64,000 bases of DNA. Source: Vitellaria paradoxa (taxonomy: Eukaryota > Streptophyta > Magnoliopsida > Ericales > Sapotaceae). Every line of letters begins with the position of its first letter. Position 1 is the stretch's first letter. Shown piece by piece: positions 48,545 through 61,210 of the stretch. The DNA lies in the NCBI GenBank assembly GCA_019916065.1, contig CM034240.1:33431149-33495148 (forward strand), read 5' to 3'. A model generated the notes under the pieces. The model had not been told where the DNA came from. It searched no databases and saw only the letters and a list, made by a program, of their open reading frames with translations. The position numbers and the translations under genes were made by a program.

Positions 48545-50851
48545 TGTCACAACCCGGATCTTGTGACCTGAGGGATGAGTGAAATGGATCACACACAACA
48601 TATATACATCAAACTTAATCCTGAACAGAGCCATAACCATCCTAAAGTAGACATCTACAAACTATAACAATAAAATAATAATAAAATAATAGCTAAGCCT
48701 CAGTCAAACCAGGCATCAATGCTCTAACACCATCCCATCATAATATCTTAGCCTTATGACTTTATAACCATATCAATGTGTCTAGATTTAACAATATTAT
48801 AGTCCCAAATATATATTAAATAACTCTAATAAAATAATACTAAAATCCAATGCATCAGATCCCATATTACTTTTAGGTTCTATACCAGCAACACAATTTG
48901 TAAGGATATGAGCCTTAATTCACTTATGCCCACAATATGCAAATATATATAATATACAACAACAATTAAATAACAAATAAATATCATGAAGGCAATATCA
49001 TATGTGACTATAACATCCCAACCTTAATAATCAACATTCATATATCAACATTAATATCTAAATAATCAACATCATCAGTTATCCATTTATTATTTCTTCG
49101 TTATCTATTTATCATTCCATGTCATCATATCATTGTACTGGGGTGGATACTATCAATGTTGTCTTTATGGACCAACACCTAATGGAAACGATCAACAAAA
49201 ATGTCATTGTTTGTGAGCTAGGGCTCACGGGTCACGATTAGCTAAATCAACGTCGTTGTTTATGGATTAACACCTACAAGCCAAGATTAGATAGAATAAA
49301 AATTGTCATGTAGGCTACCACCCTACTGCCATAATAACCAACCCCTATGCAGGTTTAAAGCATTTCAACCCAAGGGTAGTCTCTGTACCTTTGCTATTTT
49401 CTACTATTTGCCAACCCCATAATCATAATATCACATTTCATTTATCTATTTCCAATATCTTTAACGTATCTCATTCTCAACCAATAACTTATATCATCAC
49501 AATAATATATCAGCAACTTATTTCATCATAACTATTTTTCTTAACAAATCATCATAAATAATAACGACTCATTTCATTATGTCTTTCAACAACAGTTCAT
49601 ATTTCCCATTAACACTGACATGAACATTTTCCTTTAATAACTTTATTCATAAAATAACCAAACCATGTTGTCCAAATTACATATTTCTCATTTATTCACT
49701 GTACAATCCTTCTTAAAACCTTAGTAACTAAAGTTTTGGGAAGAAAAACACATTTACTAAACAAAAAAAAAGTTAATCAACATTATGGATAGGGGGTGTG
49801 TGCACGGGGCCCCAAGCTTATGTGCTCGGACATGGGGTGTGCACCTGAGATAGAGACTCGTGCAGTCGTGAGTGAATGCCAGAAGCATGGTTACATTACT
49901 CTATTTTTGGAATTTTCTTAGGCTTCAAATTTTATAAGCAACATTGATAAGTTTAAAAGCATTTTCTTCTCATTTTCAATGTTCAATCTCCAGCCTTAAA
50001 CCCATATAAACTAAACCATATGATAAATTTGAAGTTTTATGAATTGTGGAGCAAAATCTATCACTATTATTCATCATATTCCCTACAACATATACATACA
50101 CAAACATGTATATAACTCGCAAAATCTCTAACAGAATACATCGAAATCTTAGAATGAACTTGTAAACAACTTCTTAGCAACCTCAACATATCATATAGGC
50201 TAATAAAATACATTAACTCCTTACCTTAAGTAATTGAACAATGAGAAATTGAAACCAGTAACTTTGCCAGTTAACTTCGAAAAACATCAAAAATTTTGCA
50301 CGCTCAAACGGTTGATCCTAATATCAATATAGTCATACCAACGTGTTTAACACAATTCTAATTGAAAGATTATAAAGTTAATTTGAATTTGGTTGATATT
50401 TTATACACTTAATAATCTTAACCACGTTCCTCAGCTTTTAGTTCTCCTTCAAACCAAACATCTGACCACACTTACATAAATACTTATATATAATGAACAC
50501 AAACTTAATGAGGAAGAAAGACAAAGCCTGAAGCATTAGGGTGGCTATCCCTCCTCTTTTTCACATCCTAGCCTGAGAGATGAGACGTATATGATGCACG
50601 ACGGAGAAAAACTAGAAATATATTTAGACAAGCTAATATCACCTCCTTGGGCACCTAGGCACAAAAGGGTATGCACCTAGACTTGGGCGTGCTCCCGGGG
50701 TTGCCCTCTTACTTCAAAATGGCTAAGTGTTGACACCTAGTTCCCATTTTTGGTTAATTTGTCCTACTAATGTACTCAATCAATTCCTCATTACAACAAA
50801 ATCACGTCCATAATCATCAATTAATTAAATTTGAAAACTTGGGTCATCAAA
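48545..50851 (-). mobile_element. Solo LTR inserted in the plastid-derived ndhC
   Basis: Begins TGTCACAACCCGGATCTTGT and ends GGGTCATCAAA (an altered CATCACA end). The flanking pentamers are TCTTA (48540-48544) and TCCTA (50852-50856), differing by one transition. The two sides join to restore ndhC reading (LIL then VV...VYA). End similarity to 46266-48254 suggests minus orientation. No internal coding region. GC-richer patches near 49795-49890 and 50630-50720 are part of the LTR. Confidence 0.85.
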
Positions 50852-50907
50852 TCCTAGTTGTTAGTTCAGTTTATGCATAGTGAAATGGGGTATTGGAATT
50901 ATCTTCG
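50852..50907 (+). pseudogene. ndhC: Chloroplast-derived ndhC, 3' end
   Basis: The last 18 codons of ndhC: the family end ILIVGLVYAWRKGALEWS is represented by text reading LVVSSVYA, then two stops where WR stood, then NGVLEL. The native stop codon has become TCG (50905-50907). It directly continues the fragment that ends at 48544, and the start of ndhK follows 50 bases later, as in chloroplast genomes. Confidence 0.85.
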
Positions 50908-50957
50908 ATTATGAATATTCAGACAATAAAAAGAAAAAAGAAAAGATTAAGAGAATT

Positions 50958-51249
50958 ATGAATTCCATTCAGTTTCCCTTACTTGATCGAACAATCCAAA
51001 ATTCAGTTATTTCAACTTTATTAAATGATCTTTCAAATTGGTCATGATTCTCTATTTTATAGGCCATTGTATATTGTACTAATTGTTGTTTAATTGAATT
51101 TGCTTTACTAATAGGTTCACAATTCAACTTTGATCGTTATGGATTAGTACCAAGATCATGTCCTAGACAACAAGACCCTAATATTAAATGTTAGAATAGG
51201 AACAAGAATGTGATAATACCATAGGAGCATTTACACTTACAGGAGGGAT
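50958..51249 (+). pseudogene. ndhK: Chloroplast-derived ndhK, 5' part
   Basis: ndhK encodes an iron-sulfur subunit (NdhK, related to NuoB) of the chloroplast NDH complex. The ATG at 50958 opens [20 protein letters not shown], the known ndhK N-terminus with few changes. CCFIEFA-like and DRYGLVPRS text follows. Stop codons replace tryptophans (SNWS-stop). About 50 bp are missing near 51185-51200 (the LVRLYEQMP part). The frame ends where the CACTA element begins at 51250, in the GACTITGGMFS region. It resumes at 61248. Confidence 0.9.
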
Positions 51250-51269
51250 CACTATAAGAATGCGCATAA

Positions 51270-51790
51270 ACGACGACTAATTTTACCGACCAAAAATATT
51301 TGGTCGCCGAATATTAATATTCACCGACCACCTGGTCGACAATTGAACAAAATTTTGGCTCAATTTTTTTGCTCTCGACAAATCTTTTAGTGACCAAATA
51401 TTTATTTTTCGCGACTAACACTTTGGTTGGGAAAACTTAACCCAAAATTTCCACGACTATTTGGTTGATAATAACATAAATACTTACGCGCCTCTTTTCC
51501 ATGCCATGTTTGGATACTTTTGGTGACTAGATTACTGGTCGGGAAAGGTCTTGAGTTTAGTATCCATCTTTGGTCGATGGGTTGGTTGGTAATAGTAAAT
51601 ATTTTGTTCACATAGATTAGTAAAATAAAAGTTGCATCCATTTTCTGTGACCACTTGGTCGCTAATAACTTGAATATTCTGGCGATTCCTTTCCGTACCA
51701 TGTTTGGATAGTTTTGGCGACTGGATTGCTAGTCGAGAAAGGTCCTGGAATATTTTTTTTGCCTTTGCCCGACCGATTGGTCGGTTATAG
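51270..51790. repeat. 5' subterminal repeats of the CACTA element
   Basis: Repeated words of the form CGACCAnnnnTGGTCG (for example CGACCACCTGGTCGAC at 51323) in direct and inverted orientation, spaced 20-100 bp. In En/Spm such motifs bind the element's TNPA protein. Confidence 0.85.
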
Positions 51791-51799
51791 TAGACCATT

Positions 51800-52043
51800 T
51801 TGCTCGCACATGGTAGTACACCCAGTCTATTTTCCTTTCTTCCCCGTTTGGTCTCTGTATGTGTAACGCCTCTTCCTGTGCAAGAAAACGTTGAGACCCC
51901 ATTTCCTCTATCAAAATACGCTGATTCCCCTCTTCCTCCACCAACAAATGTTGGAAGCTTGCTCCTGCCAGCAGAGAACTCTGTCAATCGTCCTCTGTGT
52001 ATACAATATTCGACTTCCATGTTTGGGACCCTATGGGATAAAA
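51800..52043 (+). other. Likely leader exon of the CACTA transposase gene
   Basis: A C/T-rich block directly after the subterminal repeats ends at GGGATAAAA|GTAAGTT (52043/52044), a strong splice donor. It is followed by a CT microsatellite. The matching acceptor could be TTATTGTAG|GTCAGC at 55110, ten bases before the transposase ATG. En/Spm transcripts have a similar 5' untranslated exon. Frames across it have no known domain. Confidence 0.5.
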
Positions 52044-52049
52044 GTAAGT

Positions 52050-52083
<34 letters not shown>

Positions 52084-55000
52084 ATCTCTCTATACATACA
52101 TATACATATGTATTTGTAGACATGCATGCAAGAATTTTTGATTTAATCTGAAAACCTAAATTAAATTTGATTTTGTTGTTCTTCTATTGACTGAAAGCTC
52201 ACTTGAGAAAGATGAATTGAATCGAGGTTAGATTTCCTGTTGCCAAAAATGTCTATCTTTGTTAATATTGTTAACCAAAACTCGGATTTGGTTTTACTTG
52301 TTTCTTGCCCTTAAATTTTACCTATTTCTTTTTAGGGAATTTCATAGCTGGGTGTAAGCTTTGACACATTGTTTTTGAATTACACATTCTTGCCTTTTTC
52401 TTGTTGGAAGTGATTTCCACTTAATATTCTAGTTCTTCTTGCGAGGAATTTGCTTGCTTTGTTTTCTTTCTATATATTGAGAATGAATCCATTTTTGTTT
52501 AATCTTTAGATATTTCAACATTACCATGTCATGTTTTGTATAATTTGTTTTAGCTGGATTCTTGCCTTTTATTTGAATATATAGGAAAAATTGTGCCACG
52601 CATGGTGTAGAAAGTTCCAACACTTGAGTGGCATAATACTTGTCTATTGTCTCCCAAGCCAGACGAAGTTGAACTTTAAAGGTAAAAACGTCTCAAAATG
52701 TGCTAGAATTTAATTAATTCCAGTGTCTTCAAACATAATGCAGATTTAAGAAGTTTTAGAATTTGGAATTAGTACAAAATTGCACCTTTTTTTTGTGCAA
52801 TTTTCTTTCAGCAGGCAACAAAATGAAGCTAGAATTTGGAATTTGTTGTTGAAAACGTTCGTTACTACACCTATTGTAAAATTTAACTCAAAAAAATTTA
52901 CTGAGCAAATCAAGATACCCCAAAAGATAAATATGAGGATTCTATTTACCATCCTAAACCTTGCCAATGGAATCAAGATTATCAAAATTAATCCAGGAAA
53001 AATAGAAATATAAATAAACACAATAAAACAACAAACACTAGAACCTTGAAACTAAACTTTACTGGGCTATAAACAATTAAGGCGATGAAATAGACTAAAC
53101 AATTTAAGTTCAGTTAATAATGCGTATGAAATGAATTCAAAGTCTTAACAGAATCGATAACTCATCTAATTTTGGACTCAATTTGAATTTGGTTCAATAA
53201 GCTTAAATCTACAAGAAGTAAGGTAATTATTTAAATTTAATTTGATTAAAACTCATTGGAGATAGGTTCAAAAATTCAGTAAGTTAATCTTTAACATATT
53301 TTTGAACCAGAAAAAGTTTGTATACTAAAATTGAACAATCGATTCATTTGCATCCTTATACGAGCTTGAATCTACTGGTTTGCATCGTTCTACAGACTCA
53401 CTTCGATTCGACTGGTTTGTATCTTTTGTATCTTGGTAGATTGGACTTTACATCACTTGGTGTCATGAGTAAGGATTTTGCTGAATCTTTACCATAAGTA
53501 CATGTGGTTGCACAAAAATGAAAACTTTATGCGTGCTAATGAATTAGGGTGGACATTGTAGGCTCGACTCACTAGGATCATTAGTGGCTGCTTTTTGGGG
53601 GTGGGGTTAGGATTGACCACGTAGGCTTAAGCTCAGCCCGGCTTGGAGTATTTATAGAAATTAGATCAGCATATACCTTTATAATCCCTTTTAAAAGTGT
53701 CTTTCCAATCAATACTAGTTCCAGTATGAAATCCTTTGGTTCTGGTATACACTCATCGATTTCAAGCATTCCATGCCTCTGCAGCCCTCTAACCTATAAA
53801 CATTTAGTGGAATCACCAAGTAAATAGAATGTTGCAAGTGCCACAAGTGGTTATCACATACTGCTGAGTTCCAAAACCTACACGAAACATCTAAGAGTGT
53901 TATTAAATCAAGAAGCAAAGGGAGTAATAGAAAATACTAATGAAAATGCAATTACATGGCCTAGATAGCTTTTTAAATTAGAGCATACTTTGGCCAACAT
54001 TCAGAAAACCTAGCAACTAGCTATTTAATTTGTTCAATTGTGAGTCCACATCATCTGAAGGAGAGGTAGACCCAAAAAATATGACATGAAGAACATGTCA
54101 ACCCAATCTATATACCTAAACACGGTAATGAGAAAGGAAATTATGGGCACACTGATGCAGTAGAAAACAAAGATTGCAAATCTAAGAAACTAAAAATGTG
54201 CATAAGAATATCTTGAGGACGTTGAGTTAAACCTAAAAAAATGCAACCGTGTTAACAAGGATCTGTAACCAGCCAAAAGATTTTCAATTATTAGCTGTGG
54301 GCCATCCTTGAGGTGTTCCATGAGTCAAGGATCTATTAAAGCTGTTGAGCTATAATATATTAGATTACAGTCCAAAAAGTATGGTAGCTTTCGAATGCCA
54401 AAGTCCCAATTCATAGGATTGGATTTGATGATCAAGAACCAGTTAGTGACCTCTTGGTTGATTATCCAAAATAAGAGACAGAACTATGAGATCTGATTTT
54501 TCAATAGTTAATTTAAGCTTTAGGCCCATTTACAAGGTTAGTTAAGGATTAGGCCCGACGGAGAATAGCTACTTAATAGAAGACTCAAGAATCCATTTAG
54601 ATAACAGTTTCTAAAAGTAAAAGCTACCTTCTTCCTGTGTATATTCTAGCATGTATGTTCGCTAATTAGGATTTTGATTTCGTAATTTAATAGAACTTGA
54701 TTAATTGTAATTGCTTGGGAAATATATGTTGAGATCTATTAATGATTTCATATTTTAAGTTAGGAAGATTAGGAATCCAAGACCAATTAGGATTTTGATT
54801 TCTTAACTAAATAAAACTTGATTAATTATAATTGTTTAGGAAATACATATTGAACTCTATTAATTGGATTTCCTAATTTAATTAAGGAAATAAACTTGTA
54901 TTAGGAAGGTTCCCATTTGTTCAAAAAGTTCACTAATATTTGCTAAATCTTGTCTACTTAGATATAGGATAAGGGTTCAAAGTTTTTAAGATTTAGAGAT

Positions 55001-55110
55001 TTGTATTGAACATCTATTCACTTTATAAAACATTTTAATCAGTTATATGATTGTTTTGAATGTTTTTAATTGGACTTCACAACTTTTATATTTATAATTA
55101 TTTATTGTAG
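52044..55110 (+). other. Internal non-coding part of the CACTA element
   Basis: Interpreted as the first intron of the transposase gene (GTAAGT ... TTGTAG). I see no domain in the stretch. A GC-richer part at 53555-53650 and AT-rich parts elsewhere are unremarkable. Confidence 0.45.
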
Positions 55111-55120
55111 GTCAGCAAAA

Positions 55121-57850
55121 ATGGATAAAAGTTGGATGAAACTTAAAGATCGAGTGAGCGATAAGTATAGAGTTGGGGTTAATGCATTCATTAAATTTCC
55201 TAGTGCAAGTGTTGGATTAGATGGGAAAATCCGTTGTCCATGTGTGAATTGTGAATATTTCATACATTGACATTAATATAGTGAATTACCATTTATTCTT
55301 AAGAGGAATGTCATCAACATACACAACTTGGTTACATCACAGTGAAGACGTTGCTGCCAGTTCATCAAATTTGGAAAATGATGTCATGGATGATGATGGT
55401 AATGAAAGCAAACGTAATGATGAAATAGAGGAAAATGGTGATGAAATTCCCGATACATTAGAAGATATTTATTTCAGAAACTTGATGAATGATCATGACA
55501 CAGAAGGAAGTCTAAATGGCATAGAAGTTGGTGATGTCCAAAACTTCGACAAGCTATTACATGAGGCTCGGCGGCATGAGTTATATCTCGGTTGTAAAGA
55601 GTATAATGTGTTATCATTTGTTATCACTATTATGCATGCAAAGGTGATGTTTAAGTAGAACAACAAATCTGTGGACTATTTATTAAAGATATTAAAGCAA
55701 CTCTTACCTAATTGTAATGAGAGGGTTCCTTGGACTATTTATAAGGCCAAGAAATTGTTACGTGATTTGGGCTTGGGATATGAGTGCATTGATGTTTGTA
55801 AATTTGATTGTGCACTTTTCTGGAAGGAGAATGCAAGCCTAGATAACTATCCTGTATGTAAGACGTCTAGATATAAATCACAAGGTAGAAATGATAAGAA
55901 AATTGCACACAAGGTGTTAAGATACTTCCCACTGACACCGAGATTGAAAAGATTGTATATGTCGAGGAAAACAGCTTTAGATATGAGATGGCATAGGGAG
56001 AAGCAAGTTGATGATAGGATATTAAGGCATCCTGTTGATGGTGATGAGTGGAAAAATTTTGACATAGTATATCCTAAATTTGCAAGAGAATCAAGAAACG
56101 TGAGGCTAGGCCTAACCACCAATGGCTTTAATCATTTCGGACACATGAGCAATCCATATAGTATGTGGCCTATTGTGCTTACACCATATAACTTTCCACC
56201 ATGGAAATGTATGAAGGAGCAATTTTTCATTATATCATTACTTATTCTAGGACCAAGTGCCCCAAGTCGAAACACTGATGTTTATATACGACCATTAATT
56301 GATGAGTTGAAAGATTTGTAGGAAAATGGTGTATGCACTTATGATGCATCATCAGGATGCACCATTGAAATGCGTGCAATTGTCATATGGACTATTAATG
56401 ACTTTCCAGCTTATGGTAATCTGTCGGGAAGGATAACAAAACGGTATATGGCTTGTCCCAATTATAATGAAGAACATTCAACCCAGTCATTGAGAGGTAA
56501 GATTGGATACATAGGAGATTGTTGTTTTCTTCTTGAAGACCATTCTTGGCGAAGGAGCAAGCTTTTTGATGGTAAAGTTGAGAATCGACCAAGACCACAT
56601 GTCTTAACTGGTGAACAAATATTTGAACAAGTATTGGCAGGTACGTATGAGCCATATGGGAAGCATCCAAACAATCTTAAGAGGCAAAAAATGATGAGCA
56701 AATCTCAAGCCGCTAGTAGCAAGAAATCGAACCTGAATTGGAATAAAAAAAGCATATTCTTTGAGCTACCCTATTGGAAGACACTCAATCTCAGGCACAA
56801 TCTTGATTTTTTGCACATAGAAAAAAATATATGTGACAATTTAATTGGCACACTGTTGAGCATTCATGGAAAGAACAAAGGTACGCCAAAAGCTTGTATA
56901 GACTTAAAAGATATGAAAATCAAAATAACTTTGCATTGTAAGGAGCATCCTAATGGAAAACTTGTAATGCCTCCCGCATTATTCACACTATCTTTGCAAG
57001 AGAGACAAATGTTCTTAGACTTTTTACAATCTATCAAGTATCCAAATGGATATGGAGCAAACATTTTCAGATTTGTAAACACAAGAGATGGCAGGTTGTC
57101 GGGTCTTAAAAGTCATGACTGTCATGTGCTATTACAAAAAATTCTACCGGTTGGGATGCGTGGATGCCTTAGCAAGGATATTTGCACTCCATTGTTTGAG
57201 TTGGGCAATTTTTCTAAGAATTATGTACTAAGACATTGAATTTAAGTCACTTTGAAAAATTAAAGGAACGCATTGTTTTGATTCTTTGTAAGTTAGAGAA
57301 GATATTTCCTCTTGCATTCTTTGATGTCATGGTTCATTTGCCTATTCATTTACCCCATGAGGCCAAACTTGGGGGGCTAGTGCAATATTGGTGGATGTAC
57401 CTGATTGAACGGTAATATTCTCTACTTTCAACTGTAGGATTACATGTTGAAGGCTAAGATAAATGTCTAATACATAACATATTTTTAGTTTTAACTTTTT
57501 TTATATAGAAGGTTTCTTGGTACAATGAAATAGTTTGTCACGAATCAAGCTTGTCCAGAAGGTTCAATTGCAGAGGTATATGTTGTGAAAGAATGATGTA
57601 TCTCGACAAGACTGAAATTGTGTTCAACAGAGAAGACCGGAATGATGATGGTGGTGATCGTGGCCCTTGGTTGGCGATATTCACTCAAAGTGTTTGTCCT
57701 ATTCTTCCACTGTATCGACCACCTGATGTTTCCATTAAAGAACGAGAGATGGCGCATTGGTTTGTCCTTTACAGTAGTTCCGAAATAGACCCATATTTAG
57801 AGTACATTTTCATATATACGTCTTTTTTATTTAAAAATCTTGTAATTACT
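55121..57850 (+). pseudogene. TNP2-type CACTA transposase, damaged
   Basis: The ATG at 55121 opens the transposase-associated domain (MDKSWMKLKDR..., IRCPCVNCEYF with its cysteines). A frame change near 55260 leads into a frame that then runs to 57239. This frame is broken only by two stops, at 55656-55658 and 56319-56321. Both stand where tryptophan (TGG) would be expected. It contains the Transposase_21 domain (DNYPVCKTSRYK, PLTPRLKRLYMS, WTINDFPAYGNLSG). Another frameshift near 57239 leads to the DUF4218 part (FFDVMVHLPIHLPHEA, 57310-57370). An intron (GTAATATT...TATATAG, 57412-57509) is followed by FLGTMK and PEGSIAEVYVV. The enzyme would catalyse cut-and-paste transposition; this copy cannot make it intact. 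Confidence 0.9.
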
Positions 57851-58608
57851 TAAAACTTTTATTACACATATTTTTTATTTAATAGGGAGCACAAACACAT
57901 TTTGGAGAATGAAAGCACAAGGGACATCCGGAAGAGGCAAATGGAGTTATTCCCTAATTGGTTTAAATGCCGTGTAAGATATAGTTGTAATATGTTCAAT
58001 TCTGATTTATTCACCTAATTAAATTCAACATCAATTAATGTGTAGTATTTTACATTATGTAGACAAGAAGACTGGAGGTATACGATTGACGTTGTGTGGA
58101 GTTTTGAAAAACATAAGGTAATTTATTAAGCAAATATTTGATTTTTAAATAATCTTTAAACAAGTAGACAGTTACTAATTAAGTTAATTATCTTTTAAGA
58201 AATGAGTGGTCCAAGCCAAAATTAATTGTGCTCAACTGCCATATAATCATATCGTTGGATCCTAATCATTCCCCGCGAAATTATCCCTTCAGGTAAATTG
58301 CTGGTTTTTAGAATTATATTTGATTTATAATTTTTAATTTACATGCTCAAATTGTGACTATAGGTTGTTAATAACTCAATAAATTGTAACTAACTACGAC
58401 TGGTGCTCTTTAAATAGACTGAGAAACTTGGATATCAAGGTCTCTCATTTTCAATGTTTTACAAAGACACTCATTGGAGCAAGAAGAAGAATGACCACAT
58501 TCATCCAAAGTGCTAAGAAAATTATGTAAGTGTAATATTTAATTTTTTACAAATCTTTTTTTTATTCCATTTCTCATTAATATTGTATAAAATAATTTTT
58601 TTAAATGT

Positions 58609-59028
58609 TTGAAATATGTACAAGATGAGATTATTAGGCGTGAGACCAAGACAGTGGAGGCAGGTGGCCCACGTTATACGTTAGAGCAGCTCTCCCAAAT
58701 GGTACTTGGAGAAAGATCTGGTTATTTACTCGAGTTAGGGAAGGGCCCAAAACCATCATCATCGATAAGATCTACATCTTCTAAAGCAACTTATTGGGAG
58801 CTTGAAAAACTAAAGGCACAAATTGAAGAGCAAAATGCACTCATTGCTTAACAAAATGAGCGAATGCAAAGATATGAAGAGGATAGGAGAAAGTATGAAG
58901 AGAAGTGGAGAAAGTATGAAGAGGATAGGATGGCGCGAGAAGTGGAGACTCAAAAACAATTTGACCAACTTTTTGCAATGATGCGGGATAAATTTGGAGG
59001 AGATGGTTCAGGGGGAACATCAGCATAA
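58609..59028 (+). pseudogene. TNPA-like / Transposase_24 C-terminal gene segment
   Basis: Reads DEIIRRETKTVEAGGPRYTL..., then an Arg/Lys/Glu-rich coiled coil, ending KFGGDGSGGTSA at a stop codon at 59026-59028. This matches the second CACTA protein (plant transposase of the Ptta/En/Spm family). One stop (TAA at 58849-58851, after ALIA) interrupts the frame. Preceding exon-like pieces lie at 57900-58530. Family members bind the subterminal motifs. Confidence 0.8.
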
Positions 59029-60734
59029 TTTGGTAAGTTATTGATTAACGAATTTTGAATTCACATACACATACACTAAATAGTTTAGAATACTTAAATT
59101 AATCAAATATTCACTTTTTAGATGTATTGATGTTGAACATAATAGTTTCTTTTGTGGATGAGTTTCAAAGCATATAGTGTAGATCAAATTAAGGTTAATT
59201 ACTCGTGTTTTTACCACGTTCATGAGTTCATGCCCCAAGTTGGTTCTTTTTTATTGGCAAAATTGTAACCAAAGTCTGATTGTTACAGATCATTTCATCT
59301 TCTACACTTGATGCTTTATTAACTCCATGAAAATTTATTGTAAATTTGGCAAAAATTAGATTTTGATTTCAATTTTAGGTTCTTACACGAGGGTAAACCT
59401 CTAAGCATTTTCTATTTCTTTCTATCAATGATATATTTTTGTTTCTATTCAAAACAAAAATTAAAAAAGAAAAAAATGATAGCCATTAGGTTGATTTGTG
59501 TAACTTGAACTAATAGGAACTCTTTTATCAAACATTCACCCAATCTATAATATAAACATGAACTAGACTGGGCTTTAAGCATGTAGTGTATAGTTTTAAA
59601 TATAGGCTGATGCTATATCATATCTTCGAGTAGTGGTTGTAAAAACCTTCAAGTCATTTGCTTGATGTGATTGACTAGGCTTGTATTCGTAGTTTTGTTG
59701 TGAGGCCATTTAGTGTTTTGCTAGTCAGTGTTGGAGTTGTTTGAATATGAAATATCAATAATGGTATGCCTTTTGTTTTGCTCATCTTTGTTGGATATTG
59801 TGAATGTTTGCTTGATTGGTAAGTTGTTGTGGTGAATTTGCTGGTGTCTTTCAAGCTAGTCATTTTTTGGGTATTTGTTGTTTTGGAAGAGGGTTGTGGA
59901 TTGCTGATGGTTGTGGTTTGGAATGTAATGCTTACATTTAGTTCTTCTAGAAATTTGTGAATGTTGACATTTAGTTCTTCTAGAAATTTCGTGAATGCTG
60001 GTTATGTTTAAGATGTTGTCAAATTATTTACTATTGCCATTTTAATTTTTGTTTGCTACAACTTGTTATGCATTGAACTCTACGATGGGTGCTGGTTATT
60101 TGCATTTGTTAGGATTGGAGCAACTTGAAATTGGCTGATTTTGGAGAATAATTCATGCTAGCTACTGGAAATTCAAGTTTTTCTCATTGGAAGATTGTTG
60201 AGGTGAGGATGGTGTACAGATGGTATTCTCCTAGATGCTTGTGCAGGGGTGTGGTTTGTGAACTTGTTTGCTACACATTGGTGCCATCGACGATGGCATT
60301 TTTTGGTGCAATTCCTTTGGCAATTTCCTTTTCAAATGATGCTGACTTCTAGCCAGGTTGAGGTTGCTTGCTTAGTGAGTTTTGGAAGCAGGAATTGCTT
60401 CATTTTGTCTTGTTTTGGTTTATGTTTCTTTTTATGAGGTTTTTTCACAAGTGTATATCTACTTCAATCATAGGTGTTGAAGTTTAGTTTGGACTTGGGA
60501 ATTGTTGTTCAAGTATTGTTCTTTCATAGATATTGAACAGACTTATCGAAACTAATTGTAATTTTTGAAAATATGTACATATGTTTTATGTAATTTAATG
60601 TGTTGAATGTTTAATTTGGATGGTGGATGTATATTTATTTATTGGTTAATTTGTGGTCGTGGTGAATAATTTTTGTGAATTATTACAGGTAAACAAATAA
60701 TTAATTGGGGGAAAAAAACAAAAAATTATAGAAA
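59029..60734 (+). other. 3' non-coding part of the CACTA element
   Basis: A T/G-rich stretch without a domain. It includes a 33 bp tandem duplication (ACATTTAGTTCTTCTAGAAA, 59933 and 59966). Confidence 0.5.
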
Positions 60735-61210
60735 CAAGCTACCATTCCCGACCAAATGGTCGCTAAATGTATTGGCGACCATTGGTTGGTAAAGATTTAA
60801 TACCGCTCAAACATTCGTTGGCGACCAAATGGTCGCGAAAGGTTTAGATCATTGGTGACCAAATGGTCGCTAGGATTGCGGCTGTTGCCATACTTTTGGC
60901 GACCAGTTAGTCACTAAAATTTTAGGTAGTCGCAACCACTTCGTCAATGAATACGTTGCGAAATGGTGATTTCTTTCTTGTAATTAGCGACCAGCTGGAT
61001 GCTATTTATGAACCTTTGCAGACCAGTTGGTTGCTAAAGTTCATGGTATTGGCGACTAAACTTTGGTTGCTAAAGATGGATATTTGCCAACTAGAACATA
61101 TTTTGGTCGCTAAAAGTATCCTCAACTGCATTTTCCCGACCAGTTGCTGACCAAACCATCATTGGTCGGCAAATAATTCAGTGACTAAATGTTGGCCTTT
61201 AGTGACCATT
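60735..61210. repeat. 3' subterminal repeats of the CACTA element
   Basis: At least ten copies of words like GCGACCAAATGGTCGCTAAA, CCCGACCAGTTGCTGACC and TTGGTCGCTAAAAG, in both orientations. These mirror the 5' subterminal region and support 61244 as the true end. Confidence 0.88.

Noticed and set aside
48386..48571. Hypothetical membrane protein of 61 residues
   Set aside because: The hydrophobic frame is the decayed ndhC fragment running into the solo LTR.
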